Shown: piece by piece, positions 49,907 to 58,900 of the stretch
Position numbering within the stretch: the first letter of the stretch is position 1
How the letters are laid out: the number at the start of each line of letters is the position of its first letter
Source of the DNA: Symbiodinium natans
Taxonomy: Eukaryota > Sar > Dinophyceae > Suessiales > Symbiodiniaceae
Assembly (NCBI GenBank): GCA_905221605.1
Contig: CAJNDS010002097.1
Span: forward strand, 62,001 to 126,000
Reading direction: 5' to 3'
Length of the DNA: 64,000 nucleotides
The notes under the pieces: model-generated
The model's input: the letters and a program-made list of their open reading frames with translations, nothing else
Told to the model about the DNA's origin: nothing
The model's database searches: none
Program-made: the position numbers and the translations under genes

Positions 49907-52900
49907 ACCCCCAAACCCAAAACCCTAACCCCACACCCTAAACCCCAAAAAGAAAAGGCTGCAGTTTGCCGACTCTGTACCAAGAAACCCCAAACACCTG
50001 AGCCAGAGCCTAACAGGGATCCAGACCTAGTTCGGGTTTATATTTACAATGTTCAGGGTTCAGGGGTTTAGCGTGTTGAGAGTTGCGGAGTTTTTGGGGC
50101 TTATTTCGGGACATGAATGGCTTATAAGGGCTTCGCTTTCTACCGGGTTTTAGAGACCGACTTTCCAATGCCAAGCCATGACAACCCTCAACCGTTGCGC
50201 GCCCGCTCTTCGGTCTTGGTTCTCTCCTTCTCCTTGTCCTTGTTGTCTTTTTCGTCCTCACCGGGGGAGACTATATGGGTGGTTGCCAAAATGATGTTCC
50301 TTTTTTTGGGGGTACCCTAAAAATTAGGTGCAGTATTTTCATAAAGGGACCATAATTTTGACAACCACCCATATGAAATCCAAGAGAAACCAGGTCTCCG
50401 AGCCGGGGCAAGCCCACGACACACACCTTTTGGGAAGCCAAGCAAGGAAGGACTCAGGTCAAGGGCCCATTCGACAAAAAACAAAGCCCATTTTATCGCA
50501 GCTTTCACTAGCGGTGCCCTGGAGTGGACTCCCTAAGGCCCAACTTGGTTGGCCTTAAACCCGAAACCCTACACCTTCGGGCCACCCTAAACCCCAAGCA
50601 ACCCCAAGCCCTCATCCTCAATTTCTCAAATGGGCAGTGGTGTCTGGAGACACCAAGATTGAACTATCAATAGTTTATAGTTCAATTAATGCCTCCAGGA
50701 CTGCTGCAGTGATGGGAATACTCAAATCAGAAAACAAGAAACATGTACAACAAAAGATGGACCCCGAAACACCTATGAAGATGCTGTGTGGACCTGGAAA
50801 CTCTGCGTTGCGTTTGTTCTTGAGACAAACTTAGCATCAGGACACTTAACCGTACTAACAACATCCTAAAGCTTCACGGTGCTGCCCTCCTGCACTGGCA
50901 TCTCTTTGACAGCTTCCTATGTCCCGCCCCTGTCCATATCTTGGCAAACAGTTGCGGTTTACGGTTCAGGGTTTATAGGGTTTACAGTTGGTGGTGCACA
51001 CTGAAGCAGACCCAACCGGATACGCATCCGAACCCTAAGCCCTAAGCCGCAAATCCACTTACACAAGCCCTCAAAACGATAAACCCTAAACCCTAGCCGC
51101 CTTGGCCCCGGGTGCAGCTATCTGGGAGTCACTTTTGGGTTGAAAAACTTTGGGTACCACCTCAACGGCCCATGATCCCACGTAAGCAATGCTTCAATCC
51201 CCACTACGTCGCAGGTACTTTCGGACTGAACCCTATAAACCTACACTTGGGATGTTCTCCACTAACAGTCCTCAACGGAGATTATAGCATTCCCTACTAC
51301 AATCCCGATTAAGGACTGTTAGTTAGCATAAGGGGGAACATCCCAAGCCTAAACACAAAACCCAAAACCCAAAACCCAAAACCCAAAACCCTAAACCCTA
51401 AACCTAACATCTAACTTCTCTTCAAGAAGTACCGGGATCCTCTTCTCCACCCTCAACCCTTGAAGAGAGACGTCTCCTTCTTCTCAGCCGCCGCCTCCTT
51501 CTCCTTCTTCTCCTGCCGGCCACTGGCTAAAAAAACCACCCGGGGCCGGACCCGGAAACCCTCAAGCCCGCCTTTTCCAGAGCTTCTTTGGCGGCCTTCT
51601 CGTCCTCCTCGAAGGCTCTTCAGGGTTTAGGGTTTAGGGTTTAGGGTTTAGGGTTTAGGGTTTCGGCACTTCCCCCAACCCTGAGCCCTAAGACATCCCT
51701 GGACACCAGACCCTAGATTACCTCTCGAAACCCCTAGCAACCCTGAACCCTTATACAAACCGGAAGCCCTACCTAAGCGTACTTAGACCCAACTTATGAA
51801 CGCTATCAGCTGACACGTAGAACATGCAGGAAGGCCAAGACACCTCATGCAAAGTAAAAACACCACGAAACAAGTCCTGAAAGCCATCGGGAAGGGTCGG
51901 CTGGGGCTGAGATTTCATGGATTGGCGTGCGTGGTTTGGGGCGCTCGCGGTGTCGTGCCTCCTTGGTTTTCTGGTCCTCGCCGTCTTTGACCTGCGCAAG
52001 AATGCACCTTTCAAACCTACAAAACATCATAGCCCAAAGAACCCCAAACACTGGAAGCCTTAAACATAAAACCCTGAAGCCCTCAAACCGCAAAGAAATC
52101 CCGAACACTGGAACCCTGAACACGTAGCCCTAGGCCAAAAGAATTCCTTATTCCCAACGACAAGGCCCCGATCACACCTGTTCAACAAAACAAATCTACG
52201 TTACAAAGGCCGGTGGCCTCTATCTGTTACCCTTATACCTTAATATAGCCCCTAGATACCCGTATAAGAACCCCTATAAAGCAGAAACCTTACCTAAAGA
52301 GATCACCAACCCATCGAACACCTACGGGTTTAGGGTTTAGGGTTTAACGAGGGCTCTCAGTTCTCTTTACTAGCTTTGAAGAGGCTCTCCTGAGGCAGAT
52401 GTTGATATGTTTGGGTGGTTCGCCTAGACCCTAAACCCTAAACCCTAATCCCTAAGCCCTAAGCCCTAAGCCCCAAGCCCTAAGCCCTAGACCCGAACCT
52501 TGGCTAAGAACCTCGCGGCTGCAGTTGCACGGCCCAGGCAGAGACTCTACACAAACTAGGGCTCCAAAGCCCCTTGTTAGGAGGCTCCTGTGGAGTTCGA
52601 AGTGGGTTTAGGGTTTCGAATTTAGGGTTTAGGGTTTGGGGTTTAGGGTCTATAGGGTTTGAGGGGGATAGAGCAAGGCCACCGCAACTAGAGGTGTAAG
52701 TGGTTAGAGGTGTTTTTTTGGGGGGGTACTTACGTCATTCAACTTCGAGCTACCTACAAGCCTTCCAAGTATTTCGATGCCCGGAAGGGAGGCAGCCCAC
52801 AAAAGGGCCTTAGGGCTTGGGGTTGAAGGGAGCCGTACACCTAAACCCTAAACCCCTAAAACAGTTCCCCGGAAAGGGCCTAGGAGTTATGGGTTTTGCC

Positions 52901-55900
52901 CTATCGTAGGGTTTAGGGTGTTAGGGCCTAGGGCTTGGGGATCTTCCAGAAACCCAAAGCCAATGTGAAGGGTTCACGCCCCAAAAAGGCGAGAGCATCC
53001 TTTGTCGCCCCGGAATAGACACATAAACCAAACATGTCTGTGGGTTCTATAGGGCTATACTAAGGCTTGGGTTTTGAAGACGGATAGAATGATGCCTGTT
53101 AAAACCCTAATCCCTAAACCCTAAACCCTAAATGCAATCGGGTTCTTATGGAAGGATTAGGGCCCACAGAATATGCAATCAGCCCCAGGCCAACGCCTCT
53201 GGGAAGTCCTTGTTCTTGACGACAAGTAGCTTCTCAATCTCCTTCTCTACAGCCTGGAGTACTGGTTTAGGGTTTAGGGCTACTGGACAAACCCTGGACA
53301 CCCAAAACCGTAAACTCTGGTACTCTTCGATTGGGGTTCAGGCTGTAGCTGTGGCAGCTTTCGCAAAAAGTCAAGCTTCCCATGCCCATCCTCAACTGGG
53401 CAAAGGGAAGGTTCCCATCGTCACACCTTGCGCCCGGAAACAGACCGCTAGTTTCGAATAGTGATTTCAGGTGGTGTTATCCCAAATAACCCTAAACCCT
53501 AAAACCCCTAAATCCCTAAAACCGCAAAAACCCAAAAACCCTAAAATCCGAAAACCCTAAAAACCCTAAACCTAAAACCCTAACACCCTCAACCTCTGGC
53601 CTCATTCTCCTTACGCAGCTCTGCCACGAGCTGCTCTTCGGAGAGGGGGTCGGGGACTCCATCCTTCTTGTCTTTGTCCTGCGACAGACACTTCTTCTTC
53701 TCAAACCCGTGGTTGGGTTTAGGGTGTAGGGTGTAGGGTGTCGGGTGTCGGGTGTCGGGTGTCGGGTGTAGGGTGTAGGGTGTAGGGTTTAGGGTTTAGG
53801 GTTTAGAGTTTAGGGTTTAGGGTGTAGGGGTTTAGGGTTAAGGGTGTAGGGTTAGGCCTAAACCCTAAACCCTAAACCCCAAACACAGCTCCTCCTCCTT
53901 ACGCTTCTTGAGGATCTCTTCACGACGGCTGGCCTGCTCAAGCATTGGCAGCTCAAACGCCTCTGTAATGCGGCATGTTCTTCGAACGCCCTTGGGGTTT
54001 CTTTCGGAGGGGACTTTCGGCATGTTCTTCGAAAGCTCTTGGGGATTCTTTCGGGGGGGGGAGGGGGGGTTGAGGGTGTCGGGTTTGGGGTTTGGGGTTT
54101 GGGTTTGGGGGCAGAAACAGTGAAGCGCATGAAAGGCTTGAAAGAGTATAGGCCCTCAAGGGAAAGCAGAAGATGCGTGACAGCGCAGTGAAAAACACGC
54201 GCAACAAACAAACGAATCGGGAAAAAATTTTACAACACTGCAACAAGTCAAGCCCAACGCACCTTCATCCAAACCGCCACCGACTTGGTAGATACGAATA
54301 CTTGGAGGTTCATGGTACATATTAACCAGTAAGAACTGTACTTACAACCCACTTATAAGCCCCTTAAGTGCCCTAATATGGTTATAAGTACAGGTATATT
54401 TAGTTAATAAGTACCATGACCCTCCAAGTAGAGGATGTACGAGAGCCTGCAGCCTGCCGAATTGGGTGAAACACGGCACGGCCTTCCAGGTGTCGATTGT
54501 CTGCTTGGCCTTCTCCTGAAAGCAGGCTTTTGCAAGCAAGGCCCCCGGAACCCGAAATGCGCCAGCTCATGCCTGAACCCTAAACCCTAAACCCTAAACC
54601 CAAAACCCTAAACCCTAAACCCTAAACCCTAAACCCCCAGCCCTAAACCACAAAAAACCCAGATCTCCAAGCCTCCCACAGCCCAAACCCACAGAACCCT
54701 CAACGTCTCAACACTTCAGGGGGGCTCGATGATGGAAAAAGCGCACTGCACATCCGAAACCTCAAACCCCTAAGTCCAAAACGGCCCACACCCACAAACC
54801 TCCCACTAACCCTAAACCCTAAACCCTAAACCCTAAACTACTTCTCAACCGGACAGCCGGCTTGCCCTAGACCCTGAACACCAAAAACCATTTCGTCGTA
54901 GCTTGGATGGCCCTTAAAACCCTCTGAAGAATCATCCTGAATAATGGGTTTAGGGTTTAGGGTTCTAGGGTTTAGGGTTTAGGGTTTAGGGCTTGAATCC
55001 CTGATAGGGCCTGTTAGTATAAGGAGAACATCCCAACTAATAAGGGAAAACGTAACATATCCCAAAGGGCCTTCCTAGGTAGTGAAAGCAAGCATCTAAG
55101 GGAAGTTACATTGACATGGTCCCTCAATTTGGTCTCCTGCCTTCATCTAAGCGGTTCTGAAGTATGGGCCTTGGGTTTTCGTAGGGTATACAAGGGATAT
55201 ATGAGGGGTTCCCATTCAACGGCCCGTACTAAGAGACCATGCAACTACCCTTAGAAAGCCGAACGGTAACATCAGCCTCCACGATTATCAAGAACAATAG
55301 CAATCACCGTCACAAAAAAGGTCACAACAATTACATCCGAAATAACAATGATAACAACAATAAACCTTAACAATCAGAACAAAACATGACATTCATAGCA
55401 AGTAAAAAACAATAACAAGAACAGCGAATTTTCACATATCAGGCCCGAAATCACAAAACACATTAGAAATGACAACAAACACAAACGCTAAACAAAACAA
55501 CAACAATAACCAACAACAGCCCTAAAGCCTAAACCCAGCTTCCCACACCCCCCGATCCCCCCACCTCGCACTTCACTGAACCCAAAAACAAAAAACCCTA
55601 AAACTAAACCCTAAGCCCTAAACTCTAAACCCTAAACCCTAAACTCTAAACCCTAAACCCTAAACCCTAAACCCTGCACCCTAACCCCTAAACCCTAAAC
55701 CCTAAACCCTAAACCCTAAACCCTAAACCCTAAACCCTAAACCCTAAACCCTACCCCCCCCCCCCCCCCCCCTACCCCGACCTCGCATTTCACCAGAAGC
55801 TTCTTGTCGCACAGCTGCTTCTCGTGGAGGAACTCCAAAGCTCGCCAGACTCCCTGGGGCTCCTGTGGGGTTTAGGGTTTAGGGTTTAGGGTTTAGGGTT

Positions 55901-58900
55901 TGGAGTTTTTTAGGGTTTAGGGTTTAGGGTTTGGGGTTTGGAGTTTCGGGTTTAGGGTTTGGGGTTTAGGGTTTATAGGGTTTAGGGTTTGGGGTTTGGG
56001 GTTTGGGGTTTGGGGTTTAGGGTGTATGGGGTTTATGGGGTTGCAGGGTCCATCGGGTTTATAGGTTTTATAGGGTTCACAGGGTTTATGGGGTTTACCG
56101 GGCTTATGGGTTTAGAGGGTTTGTGGGGTATATAGGGGTTCACGGGGCTTATGGGGTGTACAAGGTTTAGGGATGTGTGTTGGGACTGCTATGTTTTGCA
56201 CGAGATATGTTCGGGGAGGTTGTTTAGCATGGGCATTCTTACTTGTCAATTATTGGAAAGCAATAATCCTGATGTTTGTGCTAATGTTGCTATTGCTACG
56301 CTGTTGCACCTGCAGTGTGGATTACAACGCTGATCGTATCATTCGTGGTCTTCAACGCTGTGTTATTGCTGTTACTGATCGTGGCGCTGGTCGTGCTTAT
56401 GATTGTTATAAAGGCAGACAACCTACTGTTGATAGTAAATAGTGTGTTACTATGCCACAAGTCACAAACCACAAAACCTTGCTGAAAGCTGGCATCGCAA
56501 GACACGTTTTGTTTCAACCGTAAACCCTGAACTCACCTTTATTCGCCAGTTCCTAACTCAGTTCCCGTGCGTATCACCGATTTCCTCTTAAAAACTCAAA
56601 CGAACACCAAAGAACTTCTAAAAAAAGACCTCTAGCTCAAAACCCAAACTACAGTTCTGTAAGGGTTCAGGGACTTCAGACAAGCCCAAAAAAAACCTAC
56701 AGCCTGACACAACCTAGAAGCCCTGAAGCCCGAAAAGCCCTGAACATGTGAAAAACCTCAAGACGCTAAACCCAAAACCCTAAACCCTAAACCCTATACC
56801 CTAAACCTAGGGGGCATTCTGGAGTCTCGAAACAACGTTGGCCCACACGTCCGTCACTGGAGGTGCTGGTGCCCTCGTATCGTTCCCGTCTCAGGTCTGT
56901 ATTCTCTTGGGGTAGTCTCTTGGTAGGGTTTAGGGTTTAGGGTTTAGGGTTTAGGGTTTAGGGTTTAGGGTTTAGGGTTTAGGGTTTAGGGTTTAGGGTT
57001 TAGGGTTTAGGGTTTGGGGTTAAACGGGTACCCCTTATATACCCTTTTCGAAGTTTTGGCCCATACATCAGAACGCTTTAAGGGAGGCAAGGGACCATAT
57101 TCAGGGCCCATGAATATGACTTCCCTTAGAGCATTCTGAGACTCTTTCCTAAGATGATGGCGATTGCTACCCCTGAGCTCCCGATCCCTAGATGTGCCCT
57201 ACAACCCGGTTTGGGGTTTAGGGTTTAGGGATTTGGGTTTAGGGTTTACCCGCAAAACCTCCCCAGCACCCTGAACTCCTGAGCCCTTGGCAGAACAAAA
57301 CCTCTGAATGGGTAGAATTCTAAATTAGGGTCCCTTGTGGGGGTCCTTGTTATAAGGTGCCGTGCAAAATAGGGACCCAAAAACAGGGACCCTAAACCCT
57401 AAACCCTAAACCCTGAACCCTAAACCCTAAACCCTAAACCCTGAACCCTAAACCCCAAACCCCAAACCCTGAACCCTGAACCCTAAACCCTAAACCCGCC
57501 CTAAACCCTGAACCCTGAACCCTGAACCTTAAACCTAATCTAGAGAACTACCCTAAATGTATACCAAAACATCGGCAACCGCAGCCACAGGGTTTTGCTG
57601 CCTCGAAGTCGCAGAAGCCGAACGATGTGAGCCTGGGACGATGTGCTCAGGGGGTCATGACCCCGAAGCCCTAGACCCTAAACCCTGAAAACCCGATAAG
57701 GTTGAGGGTATGGGTGAGTTCAGCCTGTCCTCAGAAGTTCATGGCCCTACGCCCACCTAGAGGAATCATGTGGGGAGTTCCCTCAGTCTCCTGAGTCCCC
57801 TATGCCACCAGCCCCAAGATGACGCTCTTAATGTAGGATTTAGGGTTTAGGGTTTAGGGTTTAGGGTTTAGGGTTTAGGGTTTAGGGTTTAGGGTTTAGG
57901 GTAAGCCCTAAACTCTAACCCCCAAACCCAAAGCGCCCTGTCAATCCTAGACCCCATGCCGACACCTCAACCCTCCCTCCAAACTCTAAGCCCCCCTGAA
58001 CCCCGGACCCTCAACCCGAAACCACAACCCTCAACCCTGAACCCTGAACCCTAAACCCTCAGCCCTAAACCCTAAACCCTTCGCAACTGCTGGAGACGTC
58101 CGAGCGCTCGCACTTCGAAGTGTTCGGGTCGGCGGCCCTATTCCACTTGCTGACCTCCCAGGCTACTCATTGCTTAGGACCCCCCCCCCCATTTAAAAAA
58201 CTCTTCCTCAATAGAGGGGTTGTTATCATTCATGTCTTTTTGGGGGGTTCCTAAGCAAATAGTCTCTTCCTTATAAGGGTAATGGAGGGGTCGTTATCTT
58301 TGATTTTTTGGGGGTTCTTAAGCAAGGAGTCTTGCCCCTCCTGGCAGTAGCCAACCCTCTTTTGGGTTGGCTTCTTGATACCGGGCACCCATGGCCCATA
58401 CAAACAATGGTTCGGAGCTTCAGGCACTTCGGAACCCTAAACCCTAAGCCCTAAGTTCTTAAACCAAACAAGAACTTCTCATGGAGGCTCTGGCCTTATT
58501 GCAGGGCTGATCTGCACTATCGGCTCCTTTGCATTCTCTACTGCCATATCTTCCCGAAACCCTTATACCCTTAAAGCCTTAACCCTTAAACCCTAATGGC
58601 TTAGTCTTGAAAACAATAAAGAGTCCCCAACAACAGAGAGTCCTACTCAAGGGGGCTTGCGGGGGGTTCACAAGGTCTTTCGTGCTGAGGGAGCTAGATA
58701 AGTGCTCATGGAACCAACTAGTACATAATACACTATATATAATACATAACGTATGATATACAATGTGTGTATGTATATTATGTATAGTATGTAACCTACG
58801 AAGTTTCTTATAAACACCAAGCTCTGTTGCTAATGCAATTGTTTTATTTAATGTTGGTAATGCATTCATTGGATTTGGTAAAAAAAAACAAAAATGGTTT

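Noticed and set aside
50637-50834. 65-codon plus ORF
   Set aside because: Short, no family resemblance, no splice sites; intronic to the minus-strand gene.
58084-58160. Plus-strand reading QLLETSERSHFEVFGSAALF as an exon
   Set aside because: The minus-strand reading VSKWNRAADPNTS joins in phase with both RRM neighbours and matches the domain.
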